Source of the DNA: a virus
DNA: 64,000 nt
Virus record (IMG/VR): IMGVR_UViG_3300031576_000007
Coordinates: 1 to 64,000 of that record
Reading direction: 5' to 3' (one strand)
The notes under the pieces were generated by a model. The model ran no database searches, was not told where the DNA came from, and saw only the letters and a list, made by a program, of their open reading frames with translations. The position numbers and the translations under genes were made by a program. This document shows, one piece after another, positions 40,247 to 49,981 of the stretch (its first letter is position 1; each line of letters begins with the position of its first letter).

Positions 40247-40918
40247 GTGGAAAATTCTAATTTATATAAGAAACTGTTAAATATTTCAAAGGAAATGGGC
40301 CGTCTTCCTAAGAATGGAAGAAATGATTTTCATAAATATGACTACGTTACCGAAGCTGATGCTCTAGATAAGTTTAGAGAACTTTGTGTAAAGGAAAATA
40401 TTTTTGTTGTACCAGATACTACTTCTATAAATAAAGAAGGTGATTTAACCACAGTAAACGTTAAATATACAGTTATTGATGTAGAAACAGGGGATTCTGT
40501 TGTTCTTAACGTGCCTGGGCAAGGTCAAGATAAGGGGGATAAGGGTGTTTATAAAGCTGCAACTGGATCTTATAAGTATTTTATTCTAAAGGGATTTATG
40601 GTCCCAACTGGGGATGACCCAGAAAGGGACAATAATAGTCATAGGAATGAAAAAGTTGAGAATGAAGCCCCAGCGATAGCTCCTAATACATATAATATGA
40701 GCAGTGCTAGATTTGCTCCATCATCAGGATTTAAACCGGCTGCTAAGACAGTTTCTAGTAGAGTAGAAGAAGCTGATAAAATAGATGAGAAAAAACCTGA
40801 AGAGGTAATTGAAACTTCTCCCATAGTTCCGCCTACACAGAAAACTAAACCGCGTGTTTCTTTTAAGGACAGCCCTTTTATGAAACAGTTTCAACAAGAT
40901 AAGGTTAATAATGGATGA
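40247..40918 (+). CDS. Erf-family single-strand annealing protein
   Basis: 223 residues from GTG 40247 (AAGGAG 5 nt upstream). The N-terminal 130 residues match Erf: KKLLNISKEMG, DYVTEADALDKFRE, GQGQDKGDKGVYKAATGSYKYF and PTGDDPERD. The C-terminal 80 residues are low complexity. Erf proteins anneal complementary single strands in RecA-independent phage recombination. Earlier in-frame starts would overlap the promoter and are rejected. Confidence 0.85.
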   Translation: MENSNLYKKLLNISKEMGRLPKNGRNDFHKYDYVTEADALDKFRELCVKENIFVVPDTTSINKEGDLTTVNVKYTVIDVETGDSVVLNVPGQGQDKGDKGVYKAATGSYKYFILKGFMVPTGDDPERDNNSHRNEKVENEAPAIAPNTYNMSSARFAPSSGFKPAAKTVSSRVEEADKIDEKKPEEVIETSPIVPPTQKTKPRVSFKDSPFMKQFQQDKVNNG

Positions 40919-41381
40919 GACGCAAAAAACAATCTCCCAAGAACAAATTTGTGAAGAAGTAAAAAAACTAGAAGAAGAGGATAAAAAAGAAGCTGATACT
41001 TTTGTCACTAGTGAAGCTAAACTAAAGGAGCAAGGTGCAAAGATTCCTCAGTTGACACAAGAACAAAGAATTATGATTGCTGGCAGAAACCATATCGATG
41101 GTCTTAGGGTTTTACAAGAGAGCTGGAGTAAATTAAGTGTCAGAGGTTCAAGAAGAGTGATGGTTGCTTTGTTACAACTACCTGAAGAAGGCATGAAGTC
41201 AGCCCTTCAAGGAGATTTAGAAAGACAACTATTCCAAATAGGACAAATGGTGCTTAATTCAAGATCAATGCTTGTTAACCACGCAATAATACAAGAATAT
41301 TTAAGGCAACAAGCAGAGACTAAAGAAAAAAATAAAGAAAATAAGGAGGAAATTAATGTCAACGAACAACCAAAACAATAA
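40911..41381 (+). CDS. hypothetical helical protein of the replication operon
   Basis: 156 residues, overlapping erf by 8 nt. Predominantly helical, charged (EEVKKLEEEDKKEADTF; LQGDLERQLFQIGQMVL) with a low-complexity C-terminus. Perhaps an accessory of recombination or replication. No family. Confidence 0.5.
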   Translation: MDETQKTISQEQICEEVKKLEEEDKKEADTFVTSEAKLKEQGAKIPQLTQEQRIMIAGRNHIDGLRVLQESWSKLSVRGSRRVMVALLQLPEEGMKSALQGDLERQLFQIGQMVLNSRSMLVNHAIIQEYLRQQAETKEKNKENKEEINVNEQPKQ

Positions 41382-41640
41382 TAATAAAAACAACAACTCA
41401 ATTCAATTAGGCGCTGGTTGGGAACGAGTTAATAAAAAAGGTAATGAGTACATTTCATTAAGATTCAATGGGAGTCGTGATAAAGACGAATATGAAGTTG
41501 TTGTACGTCAAAAGTCCACTGGTCAGGAACTTGCTCTGCATGAAACTGCCGTTATCCTACAAAGGAATGCAAAAAAGAAAAGTGAGGATAGCCCTGACTT
41601 TTATTTGACTACTTTTTATGGTGGAGATAATAATTCTTAA
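41356..41640 (+). CDS. DUF736-like small protein, possible ssDNA-binding role
   Basis: 94 residues. An Asn-rich leader (NNQNNNNKNNN) precedes GAGWERVNKKGNEYISLRF and ends with KKKSEDSPDFYLTTFYG, which recalls the DUF736 pattern (strand, K-G-x-Y-ISL; SPDF). Position between erf and the helicase gene suggests a nucleic-acid job. The assignment is tentative. AAGGAGG lies upstream. Confidence 0.5.
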   Translation: MSTNNQNNNNKNNNSIQLGAGWERVNKKGNEYISLRFNGSRDKDEYEVVVRQKSTGQELALHETAVILQRNAKKKSEDSPDFYLTTFYGGDNNS

Positions 41641-41687
41641 CTAAAACGCTTCTTTAATTAAAATTAATCAATAAAATTGAGGTTGAG

Positions 41688-43670
41688 TTGAAAAAGTATG
41701 TAGAACTTAGAGTAACTCTTTCTGGGTCTCTAAGAAATAATATAGTTCCATTAACGGATCTATCTAAACATGTAGATCCCTGGAAGGATTGTTATAGAAG
41801 TGTGTTCTACTTCGACGACAATATGCTAAAATATGTTGCTGAGAATGGGTCTGTTGGTAAGTATCCTGGTAAAGTTGGTGTTGACCGGATAGCTTGGGAT
41901 CTTGATAGTCATCCTCTTGAACAGGCCCAGAAGGATGCCATTAAGATAGTTGATAGACTAGTCACTAGTTATGGAGTTAAAGAAGAAGAAATATCAGTCG
42001 CTTTTAGTGGTAGAAAAGGATTTGGTATCGAAATAAAAGTAGAGGGCATACCTTATTTCGATAATTTGTTCACTGAAAATGTTCCACTATACATAGGCCA
42101 TTTTTGCAAAGAAGTAGCTAAAGATTTAACAATTGATACATCAATTTATAGCAAAGTATTTTTATACAGAATTATTGGGACCCTCCATGATAAAGAAAGT
42201 GAAGTAGGGGGAGGGAACTTTCAGTTATTTAAAACTAATATCTCAATTAAGATGCTTCGGGACTCAACAATTGAAGAGATTAAAAAATATTGTATTGAAT
42301 ACAGAATTCCAGAGGTTTTCCCAACTATTTCCAATAGCTCAAAAATAAGCAAATCATTAGACAATATTATCAATAATTTTGATAAGATTATTAGAGAATT
42401 GCCTATTTGTAATACACCAACAGGGGGGATGCTCCATGAGGATTTAGCTCCTAAAGGACAAAAAACCTGCATTGTGAGATTATGCCAAGGAACTTATACT
42501 GAGGGACGAGATAATGCCCTTCTTAGGATAGCAGATCATGAAAAGAAGATAGGGATGCCTCCTGAAGTAGTGAAAGCAAAACTGATAGGTGTTCTTGAGC
42601 TTATGAATAAGAATGACCCAAGAAAAGCAGCTATTGACCCTATTACAGACACTGATTTAAATAGGCTAATTAATCAAATATTTTCAGGAGATTACGATTA
42701 CGGATGTTATGACGCAGTGCTTCATTCTCAGTGCAGTAAGAAGTGTTATTTAGCTTCTAGGAAGTTTAAAGAATCAACTTTAGACACAGTTTCACTAGGA
42801 GAGGCTTACCAGAGATCAAAACCATTCTTCAATAAGTATTATGAAAATATTGCCTTAACAGGGATAAAAGGAATAGATGAAAGTATGCCTCTATTCTTTG
42901 GCACATTCAACTTAATTGTTGGCAAGGCCGGAACCGGAAAAACTAGTATCATGTTGAATATATTGAAGAATTCTATAAAACAAGATATCCCAACATTATT
43001 TTTTAGTCTAGATATGAGTGAAGAAATGTTAATTCAAAGATTCGCTCCAATTCTTCTAGCTCAAGAGAGTAAACGGTTAATAAGTGGCAAAGAGTTTATG
43101 CAAGCTCATGCTAGAGGATTTAAGGATATAATAAATCAAGCCGATGACGAATTTAGTAAAGCGTCAGAAACAGTTAAGATTTCATCTAAACGTGGTCTTA
43201 CGGTTAGTATGATAAGAGATGAGATAGAACGACAAGAAGCTCTCTGGGGCAAGAAAGTAAAATTAGCTATTATAGATTATGTTCAACTATTAACTTCTGA
43301 TAAAGAGGGATTCGCCAATCATACCTTTAATGCTGAGGGCATCACTGAGTTAGCCAAGGATAAAAAAATATGTATACTAGGTCTTTCACAAGCTACAGGG
43401 GGATATAACGATCCTAATATTCTGGCTAAAGGTTCAAGAGCCTGGGAAGAGCAGACATCAACACAAGTTAATTGTTACAGACCATTTAAGGATAAGTATC
43501 CAGAGTATGATTGGACTATAGTAATGGTTATGGCTAAAAATAGATTGGGTCCATCTGATAAAGTTGAGTTATTTTTCCACGGGCCTTCAGGCATAGTTAG
43601 AGATCTAACAGAGGAAGAAAAAGAAGTTCTTATAGGTTTAAAAGATCGTTTAGAGTATGAAAACGAGTAA
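41688..43670 (+). CDS. AEP primase-DnaB helicase fusion
   Basis: 660 residues from TTG 41688 (GAGG upstream). The N-terminal half is an archaeo-eukaryotic-type primase: VDRIAWDLDSH (DxD-like metal site), SVAFSGRKGFGIEI (SxKG) and VFLYRIIGTLHDKE. The C-terminal half is a DnaB/RecA-like helicase with Walker A VGKAGTGKTS (about residue 409), Walker B LAIIDYVQLL and a polyglutamate-free arginine region (GSRAWEEQ, MAKNR). One protein could both prime and unwind at the fork. Confidence 0.8.
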   Translation: MKKYVELRVTLSGSLRNNIVPLTDLSKHVDPWKDCYRSVFYFDDNMLKYVAENGSVGKYPGKVGVDRIAWDLDSHPLEQAQKDAIKIVDRLVTSYGVKEEEISVAFSGRKGFGIEIKVEGIPYFDNLFTENVPLYIGHFCKEVAKDLTIDTSIYSKVFLYRIIGTLHDKESEVGGGNFQLFKTNISIKMLRDSTIEEIKKYCIEYRIPEVFPTISNSSKISKSLDNIINNFDKIIRELPICNTPTGGMLHEDLAPKGQKTCIVRLCQGTYTEGRDNALLRIADHEKKIGMPPEVVKAKLIGVLELMNKNDPRKAAIDPITDTDLNRLINQIFSGDYDYGCYDAVLHSQCSKKCYLASRKFKESTLDTVSLGEAYQRSKPFFNKYYENIALTGIKGIDESMPLFFGTFNLIVGKAGTGKTSIMLNILKNSIKQDIPTLFFSLDMSEEMLIQRFAPILLAQESKRLISGKEFMQAHARGFKDIINQADDEFSKASETVKISSKRGLTVSMIRDEIERQEALWGKKVKLAIIDYVQLLTSDKEGFANHTFNAEGITELAKDKKICILGLSQATGGYNDPNILAKGSRAWEEQTSTQVNCYRPFKDKYPEYDWTIVMVMAKNRLGPSDKVELFFHGPSGIVRDLTEEEKEVLIGLKDRLEYENE

Positions 43671-46600
43671 AAATTACGTAATTGCTAAAAACGTAGAAGA
43701 ACATTTGAGTGTTCTAGACTATCTTCTAAGTAATCCTGGGGTAATGGCTGTTGATACTGAGACCACAGGTAGTAATCCTTTTACTTGCAAACTTATCGGG
43801 GTGTCCTTCTCTGTTGATGAAGGTGAGGCATTTTATCTAGCTTTACAAAAATATAATAAAGAATTAGACACCTTAGAATCTTTATTAACAGAAGATGAGT
43901 GGTTTAAAGTAAGGATAAAGTTAATAGAAGTAATAGAGCATAATGAGAATCAGCTGCTCATGCACAATAGTCCATTTGACGTTATAGTTATAGAACGAGA
44001 AGTAGGAGCTAATGCCTTATTAAGATTAAGAGCAGACACCCTACTATTAAAACACACTGTTGACGAAAGAAGACCACATGGGCTTAAGAAAGTGTCCGTA
44101 TCTATTTTAGGCCCCGAATGGGCTAACGAACAAGAAGATCTTAAGAAATCCGTAATAGAAAATGGAGGAAAATGGACTGAAGAATTAAAAGAAATGTACA
44201 AGGCTGATTTAGATATATTAGGCAAATATGCTAATGCTGATGCCGATATGACCAGGAGAATCTTTTTCTTTTTAGAGCATGATTTAGAAACACAAGGGCT
44301 TAGTCGATTTTTTTATGAAAAAGAAGTAATGCCCTTGAACGAAGTTACAATTAGTATGATTAAGACTGGCATAAGGTGTGATCTTGATTATTTCAATAAG
44401 CTTAAGAGTGATTTAGAAAAAGAAGCAGTTCAGTTAGAAGATGAGGCTCACAAAGAATTAAGTGCCAAATTTCAAAAACACTATGATCAATTTGAGAAAG
44501 AATTACTAGACTCTGAATTTCCATTAACCGAATCAGGTCTCATGTTTGCAAAACTTTATGAAGAACAAAATTTACCAATTATATTAAACCAGAAAACTGG
44601 TAAACCAACTTTTTCATCAAAGGTTTTAAGAGAAGTATTTGATCTTTATTTAGATAGCACTGTTCTACAATGGAAAATGGAGTTATTAACTAGAGAAGAA
44701 TTTGTAAAGAAAGAAAAAGACTTAATAACTAAATCACAAAGGGAATTATATTTAGATAAAGAAAAAACTAAACATGTTATAAACTTAAGTTCTAGTAAGC
44801 AGCTGTCTGCAATACTATTTGGTTTCCTTGGCGAAACCCCGATAAAAAAAACAGATACTGGAAAACCCCAAGTTGATGAAGAAGTACTGGAGCATTTTGC
44901 TCCGCAATATTCTTTTATTAACTCCTTATTAAAACTTAGAAAAGTTAATAAATTACTTTTTACTTATGTAGAAGGAATCTTGAGTCACAATATTGATGAT
45001 ATAGTTCGCCCTGGATGGCAGCAATATGGAACAGATTCGGGCAGGTATTCGTGTATATCAGAAGGTCAGATTATTACTATGCCGGGGGGGGATAAGCCTA
45101 TAGAACAAGTATCAATGGGCGATCTTGTATATTGTTTCTTGAAAGATGGAAAACCAACAGTTTCAAAAGTTACTAGGGTTTATAACAACGGGCTTAGAGA
45201 TTGTATAAAAATACAATGGAAGAGTAAAGGATCACACAGAATAGGGGAATTAATTTGTACCCCTGACCATCTGATAAAAACTAGAGAAGATAAATGGGTT
45301 AAAGCAGTAGATTTAGAGAAGGGTGCTAGAATTTATCATTTAAGAAGAGCAAAAAATCTATTAAATGGAAGAGTAAGAGTATATGGTCCTAAATATTTTT
45401 ATAAAACAGAAGAACAGCTTTTAAAAGAAGAGTATTACAAATTTCCTAAAAATTATCACGCTCACCACATTAATCATAATAAATCTGATAATAGAGTAGA
45501 GAATGTACAAATACTTAACCCTTTTGATCATTTAAGTTCTCATGGCAAAGAAAATGCGAGTCTAGGAAAAATAAAATGGAGGCACTTAACACTAAAAGAG
45601 AATAGGCCGTTAAGATTAAAAGGACCAAAAAATCCTAATTGGATCAGCATTACAAGATATCAACTTTTAAAAAATATAGCTAGAAATAAAGGCATTCTTA
45701 CGTCAATTAATATGGATTTTCAAACACTAAAGAATAAAATAAAATATTTAGGAATTGATGTAAATAGTATAAAGTTAAAATATAACTCCAGAGGTGATTA
45801 TCTCAGCAGAGGATTCATTAAAAATATATTAATTAAATCTAGACATAAAAAAGAAGCTATAAAATTAAGTGGAGTAAATTATTATAAATTTAATAAATTA
45901 TTAGACTTATATGGTCTAGAGGAGAACCATACTGTAATTTCTATAGCTTCCGTGGGTAAAAGGCAAGTTTATGATCTTGAGATAGAAAATCACCACAATT
46001 TCATAGCTAACGAAATCTGTGTACATAATTGTATAAATCCAAACCTCCAAAATTTACCAAGAGATGATACTAGAATAAAACATGGTATAATAGCAAGAGA
46101 TGGGTATAGTCTAGTAGGAGCGGATTATTCACAGTTGGAACCGCGCAGCTTCGCTCACTGTAGCGGAGAGCCGGCTTTAATACAACCTTATATTGATGAT
46201 AAATATACAGATCTTTATTCTGCGGCAGCTATAGATTGGTTTAATCTTGGCTGTTCATCTAAAGAAGTTAAAGCTAAACATCCTGATAAGAGAAACATAA
46301 TGAAGGCGTCTCTTTTAGCTATAACTTACGGGGCTAAAAAATGGAAATTAGCAAAAATAACTGGTAAAACGCTAGAAGAAGCTGACAAATTTATATCCGA
46401 TTATTTTAAAAAGTATTCAATATTAGATAGGTATATAGCAGGAAGACATGGATCAGCAATTAAACATGGGAAAGTACAAAGTGAGGCGGGGAGAATTAGG
46501 AGGTTCATTGATATTCGTAGACTTCAAAAATCAAGAAAAAGGGAAGAACAAGCTTTATTCAATAAGCTTCTTAATACTTCTGTTAATTTTAGTATTCAAT

Positions 46601-46839
46601 CTCTTGCCGCTAGTATTGTTAATCGTTCAATGATAGCTATAAAAAAAGCGTTTGAGGATGAAAAACTCGATGCAAGAATACTTTTACAAGTTCATGATGA
46701 AATAGTTTCAGAAGCAAGAAATGATCATGCTGAAAGAGCAAGACAGATAATGAAGGAAAAGATGGAAGGGACGTATAAACTTCGTGTACCCTTAGTTGCT
46801 GACCCTAAGATTGGATTTAGGTTAACTGAAATTAAATAA
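43657..46839 (+). CDS. polA: DNA polymerase I (family A) precursor with intein
   Basis: 1060 residues; 734 after splicing. A 3'-5' exonuclease (AVDTETTGSNPF at about 31, then NSPFDVIVIE and YANADADMTRRIFF) is followed by the polymerase domain. Motif A region reads GTDSGRYS/CINPNLQNLPR and GADYSQLEPRSFAH, motif B KRNIMKASLLAITYGAKK and motif C LQVHDEIVSEA. There is no 5'-3' exonuclease. The intein lies inside the conserved SGR(Y)S-NPNLQN segment. The gene overlaps the primase-helicase by 14 nt. Confidence 0.9.
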   Translation: MKTSKNYVIAKNVEEHLSVLDYLLSNPGVMAVDTETTGSNPFTCKLIGVSFSVDEGEAFYLALQKYNKELDTLESLLTEDEWFKVRIKLIEVIEHNENQLLMHNSPFDVIVIEREVGANALLRLRADTLLLKHTVDERRPHGLKKVSVSILGPEWANEQEDLKKSVIENGGKWTEELKEMYKADLDILGKYANADADMTRRIFFFLEHDLETQGLSRFFYEKEVMPLNEVTISMIKTGIRCDLDYFNKLKSDLEKEAVQLEDEAHKELSAKFQKHYDQFEKELLDSEFPLTESGLMFAKLYEEQNLPIILNQKTGKPTFSSKVLREVFDLYLDSTVLQWKMELLTREEFVKKEKDLITKSQRELYLDKEKTKHVINLSSSKQLSAILFGFLGETPIKKTDTGKPQVDEEVLEHFAPQYSFINSLLKLRKVNKLLFTYVEGILSHNIDDIVRPGWQQYGTDSGRYSCISEGQIITMPGGDKPIEQVSMGDLVYCFLKDGKPTVSKVTRVYNNGLRDCIKIQWKSKGSHRIGELICTPDHLIKTREDKWVKAVDLEKGARIYHLRRAKNLLNGRVRVYGPKYFYKTEEQLLKEEYYKFPKNYHAHHINHNKSDNRVENVQILNPFDHLSSHGKENASLGKIKWRHLTLKENRPLRLKGPKNPNWISITRYQLLKNIARNKGILTSINMDFQTLKNKIKYLGIDVNSIKLKYNSRGDYLSRGFIKNILIKSRHKKEAIKLSGVNYYKFNKLLDLYGLEENHTVISIASVGKRQVYDLEIENHHNFIANEICVHNCINPNLQNLPRDDTRIKHGIIARDGYSLVGADYSQLEPRSFAHCSGEPALIQPYIDDKYTDLYSAAAIDWFNLGCSSKEVKAKHPDKRNIMKASLLAITYGAKKWKLAKITGKTLEEADKFISDYFKKYSILDRYIAGRHGSAIKHGKVQSEAGRIRRFIDIRRLQKSRKREEQALFNKLLNTSVNFSIQSLAASIVNRSMIAIKKAFEDEKLDARILLQVHDEIVSEARNDHAERARQIMKEKMEGTYKLRVPLVADPKIGFRLTEIK
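45052..46029 (+). mobile_element. intein with HNH endonuclease in DNA polymerase
   Basis: 326 residues from Cys1 (CISEGQIITMPGG) to CVHN, then Cys+1. Block B CTPDHLI, block F VYDLEIENHHNFI. The endonuclease part lacks LAGLIDADG motifs and instead shows an HNH core, HAHHINHNKSDNRVENVQIL with a later HLSSHG, typical of phage HNH enzymes. It is thus a different endonuclease type from the other five inteins here. Confidence 0.85.
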
Positions 46840-46847
46840 AGGATAAT

Positions 46848-47585
46848 ATGAAACGACCAAAAACTTTAATATTTGATGTTGAGACAGCCCCAGTTTTAGC
46901 TTGGATTTGGAGAACAGGCCACAAGATAAGTGTTTCTCATGACCAGATTAAAAAAGGGCAGCGATTTGATATAATTTGTGTGTGTTATAAGTGGGCTGAC
47001 GAATCTAAAATATATTCATTAGACTGGGGGATTAATAAACAAGACTCTACAAAAATGATTGAGGAATTTTCCAAAATAATCGAGAAAGCCGATACTATTA
47101 TAGGACATAATTGCGACAGATTCGATATAAAACAGGTTAATACTCAAAGATTATTAAAAGGTATGCCACCTATTAATTGGCCTACAAGTAATGATACTTT
47201 GAAACAATTTAGAAAGTATTTTGCTTTACCTTCTTATAAACTAGATTATATAGCGAATATATTACTTAGCACAGGAAAAGACAGGATGAATTTCCAGGAT
47301 TGGATTGATATAGTAGAAGATAAGAACCCGAAAGCATTACAGAAAATGATTTCATACTGCTCGAAAGATGTGAAGCTTTTGGATTCAGTGTTTAAGAAGG
47401 CATCTAAGTTTTTTAAACCAAAAGTTCATGTTGGAGTTATGAATAGTTTACAATCTAGACTTTCATGCCCTGACTGCGGTTCTACAGAATCTAGATCAAA
47501 AGGCAGACAATACACAGCTACAAGAGTCTATCAACAAAGAGTTTGTTTAGAGTGTGGTAGGCATTATCAGGGATTACGTTTATAG
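46848..47585 (+). CDS. RNase H-fold 3'-5' exonuclease with zinc ribbon
   Basis: 245 residues. ExoI LIFDVETAPVL, ExoII IIGHNCDRFDIKQ, ExoIII YCSKDVKLL. The C-terminal CPDCGST...CLECGR forms a zinc ribbon for DNA contact. It resembles phage exonucleases encoded next to the polymerase. Starts with AAGGATAAT after polA. Confidence 0.8.
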   Translation: MKRPKTLIFDVETAPVLAWIWRTGHKISVSHDQIKKGQRFDIICVCYKWADESKIYSLDWGINKQDSTKMIEEFSKIIEKADTIIGHNCDRFDIKQVNTQRLLKGMPPINWPTSNDTLKQFRKYFALPSYKLDYIANILLSTGKDRMNFQDWIDIVEDKNPKALQKMISYCSKDVKLLDSVFKKASKFFKPKVHVGVMNSLQSRLSCPDCGSTESRSKGRQYTATRVYQQRVCLECGRHYQGLRL

Positions 47586-47606
47586 TTTTTTATAGAAAGG
47601 ATTAAT

Positions 47607-47843
47607 ATGGAGCAAACGTTACGCGGATTTTTAAATTCTAGGAGTGAGAAGGAGGAAAAATCCACTCCCGAAGTTAAGAAATTAACTCAATTTATAGATG
47701 ATTTAGTAGATTTAAAAGAGTATGTTAGGTTAATACAGAAGGAAAATGTTAATCTAAAAAGAAAAGTTAGAAAAGCTGTTAAAAACGAATTATCTGTATT
47801 TACTAAAGCGGCTAAAGAAAGAAGAGTCAGTACTAGGAGATAA
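47607..47843 (+). CDS. hypothetical basic coiled protein, 78 aa
   Basis: AAAGGATTAAT upstream. Basic helical (LVDLKEYVRLIQKENVNLKR; VFTKAAKERRVSTRR), probably a nucleic-acid-binding coiled coil. Ends two bases before the kinase gene. No family. Confidence 0.5.
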   Translation: MEQTLRGFLNSRSEKEEKSTPEVKKLTQFIDDLVDLKEYVRLIQKENVNLKRKVRKAVKNELSVFTKAAKERRVSTRR

Positions 47844-47845
47844 GA

Positions 47846-48511
47846 ATGAACAAACTGATTGGTATAGCAGGCTCAGCCGGTTCTGGAAAAGACACTTTTG
47901 CAGCCCCATTAGTTAATCGAGGATTTATTAAAGCTGCATTTGCTGATAATTTAAAAGAAATGTGTAGAGTAATATTTGGTTTATCTAAATTTCATACAGA
48001 CACTCAAGAGGGTAAGCTAACCAAGTTATCCGTGCTAATTCCTTTTACAAAAATTCACTTTAATGAAATTGTACGATGGATTGATAGAACACACGATATA
48101 AGAGAATGCGCAGCGGCTCTTTCAGAGGTGGAAAAAAAATACATAACCAACCATATAAAAAAAGAAGGAAGACCTCTATACTTTTATACCCCAAGAGAAG
48201 TACTTCAGTTTGTAGGCACAGAAATCTGTAGATCTGTCCACATTAATTATCATGCAGAAGTGCTTTATGCTAGAATTATAAGCTCAAATTTGAGGTGGGT
48301 TATAACAGATGTTAGATTTGCAAATGAAAGAGAAATGATTAAGAAATTAGGTGGTATTTTAGTCAGGCTCAAAAGAGATGGTCATATTACCCAGGGTATT
48401 AATACAGGACATCCATCAGAGTCTTCGTGGGGTGAAGATAGTGAGTATGATGTAGTGATAAATAATAGCGGCACAATTGAAGATTTACAAAAATCTACAG
48501 ATCAATTCTAG
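47846..48511 (+). CDS. deoxynucleoside monophosphate kinase
   Basis: 221 residues. The P-loop GIAGSAGSGKDTFA is followed by the lid/substrate region RPLYFYTPREVLQFVGTEICR and ITDVRFANEREMI, matching T4 gene 1-type dNMP kinases and related P-loop kinases. They phosphorylate dTMP, dGMP and (hydroxymethyl-)dCMP. Consistent with ThyX and GMP reductase here. Confidence 0.85.
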   Translation: MNKLIGIAGSAGSGKDTFAAPLVNRGFIKAAFADNLKEMCRVIFGLSKFHTDTQEGKLTKLSVLIPFTKIHFNEIVRWIDRTHDIRECAAALSEVEKKYITNHIKKEGRPLYFYTPREVLQFVGTEICRSVHINYHAEVLYARIISSNLRWVITDVRFANEREMIKKLGGILVRLKRDGHITQGINTGHPSESSWGEDSEYDVVINNSGTIEDLQKSTDQF

Positions 48512-48518
48512 GAGCATA

Positions 48519-49343
48519 ATGAGCCAGAATAAGAAGGAATTCCCAAAAGACGCTACAATTTTACAAACTACCATACAACAAGGTATTGATCTACAGCATA
48601 GGCGCATATATTTTGGGGATTTAGAATATGTAGAAGGTAGTGAAATAGAGTTTTGTTCTATTGAACTTACTCTACGGGCTATTGACAAAATGCTTGATAT
48701 TAACAATAAACCTATAGAAATATATATGAGTAGTTATGGTGGAGACCCCTATGCCATGCTAGCTCTTCATGATAAGATTCAAGAATCCCCTTGTAAATTC
48801 ATATTCTTTGGTAGAGGTATGATAATGTCCTCAGCTACTTGGGTAATGTGTTGTTGTGATGAAAGGTATCTAAGTACTAATACTACTGTTTTAGTGCATG
48901 ATGGATTCACTGATGTTGTCGATAGAAGCACTGATGCTAGAATTAATTCTGACGAAAATGAACGTCTACAACAAAGACTAGCTAAGATATATGAAGATAA
49001 CTCCTACTTAGATAGGAAATTTTGGTCTACTGTAGGAAGAAGAGATTTATATCTAACAGCCGAGGAAACTATAAAATTAGGCTTAGCTGATAAAATTACT
49101 CCATTTAGGAAAAGAGGTTTATTTAGAAAAGGCCCCAGAGAGCATACTTTTTTATCTAAACCTGACACAGAATCTATGAGAGGATTTATTTCAGAATTAT
49201 TCAAGAGAATAAAAGCTGAAGTACCACAGAATCTTCAGATAGTAGCAAATATTGACGAGTTTGAAGAAATAGATAATTATGATAATTCTGATAAAGAGCT
49301 GGAACATCTAGGTTTAAAGAAAATAGTGGCAACAAATGAATGA
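48519..49343 (+). CDS. ClpP-like serine protease (cytoplasmic)
   Basis: 274 residues from ATG 48519 (AGGAGC upstream; the earlier in-frame start lies in the kinase gene). A ClpP fold: YMSSYGGDPYAMLALHD, FFGRGMIMSSATWVM (catalytic Ser), VLVHDGFTD (catalytic His) and TAEETIKLGLADKI. About 75 extra C-terminal residues (FRKRGLFRKGPREH and an acidic tail) exceed the usual 200. In phages such proteins are often prohead or scaffold proteases, or regulators; no capsid gene is adjacent. Confidence 0.75.
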   Translation: MSQNKKEFPKDATILQTTIQQGIDLQHRRIYFGDLEYVEGSEIEFCSIELTLRAIDKMLDINNKPIEIYMSSYGGDPYAMLALHDKIQESPCKFIFFGRGMIMSSATWVMCCCDERYLSTNTTVLVHDGFTDVVDRSTDARINSDENERLQQRLAKIYEDNSYLDRKFWSTVGRRDLYLTAEETIKLGLADKITPFRKRGLFRKGPREHTFLSKPDTESMRGFISELFKRIKAEVPQNLQIVANIDEFEEIDNYDNSDKELEHLGLKKIVATNE

Positions 49344-49632
49344 TGATATAAAGCTAGGTTTGTTTGATTTCGCAAGTGAATTCTTCTTTAAAGATAATTT
49401 GAAAATCGCCTTACGCTCTAAAAAAACTGATAATTCTCCTTCTTATTGGGCTATAGTTTCAAGGGGAGGTTTAGTTTATAACAGAGATATGGAGCTTGAA
49501 TATGAGTCTTCGCCAAGTAATAGGGATGATGAATTTATAAAGAGAACTAGATTTACATTGGAGGAAGCAGTAGATTTAGTTGGAAAAATAGCTGGAGTGG
49601 TAGATTATGAAACTAATAATCGCGGGAAGTAG
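49336..49632 (+). CDS. hypothetical protein, 98 aa
   Basis: ATG 49336 overlaps the protease end. Beta-rich with YWAIVSRGGLVYNRDMELEYE and EAVDLVGKIAGVVDYE. Recalls small phage proteins; unknown role. Overlaps the next gene by 26 nt. Confidence 0.5.
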   Translation: MNDDIKLGLFDFASEFFFKDNLKIALRSKKTDNSPSYWAIVSRGGLVYNRDMELEYESSPSNRDDEFIKRTRFTLEEAVDLVGKIAGVVDYETNNRGK

Positions 49633-49981
49633 GACATTTGATAAAATTGATAGCCTAACTATTGCAGGGTTATTAAGCCAGTTTATTCCTGATTGGCCGA
49701 ACATAATAAAAGAAAGAGTAGTTGGTGGGGCCAGAGGCATAGATAACGCTGGAGAGAATTTTGCAAGAAGTGTAGGTATTCCCTTTAAATTATTCCCAGC
49801 TCAATGGGGGGAATTTGGTAAAGCAGCGGGGCCTATTAGGAATGCAGCAATGGCTACTTACGCAGACGCACTTCTACTCATTCATGGTAATAGCTGTGGT
49901 AGTTTAAATATGCGAGAACAAATGAAAGAATTAAACAAGCCTATTTATGAGGTATTACTAAGTGCGAGTAGTGCATTGTAA
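49607..49981 (+). CDS. SLOG-family (DUF2493-like) nucleotide-binding protein
   Basis: 124 residues. IIAGSRTF, VVGGARGIDNAGENFA, FPAQWGEFGKAAGPIRN and YADALLLIHG form the Rossmann-like SLOG fold of DprA/LOG/DUF2493 proteins, which bind nucleotides or NAD derivatives. Coupled with the DUF4326-like gene next door. Possible ligand sensing, or processing in counter-defence. Confidence 0.75.
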   Translation: MKLIIAGSRTFDKIDSLTIAGLLSQFIPDWPNIIKERVVGGARGIDNAGENFARSVGIPFKLFPAQWGEFGKAAGPIRNAAMATYADALLLIHGNSCGSLNMREQMKELNKPIYEVLLSASSAL

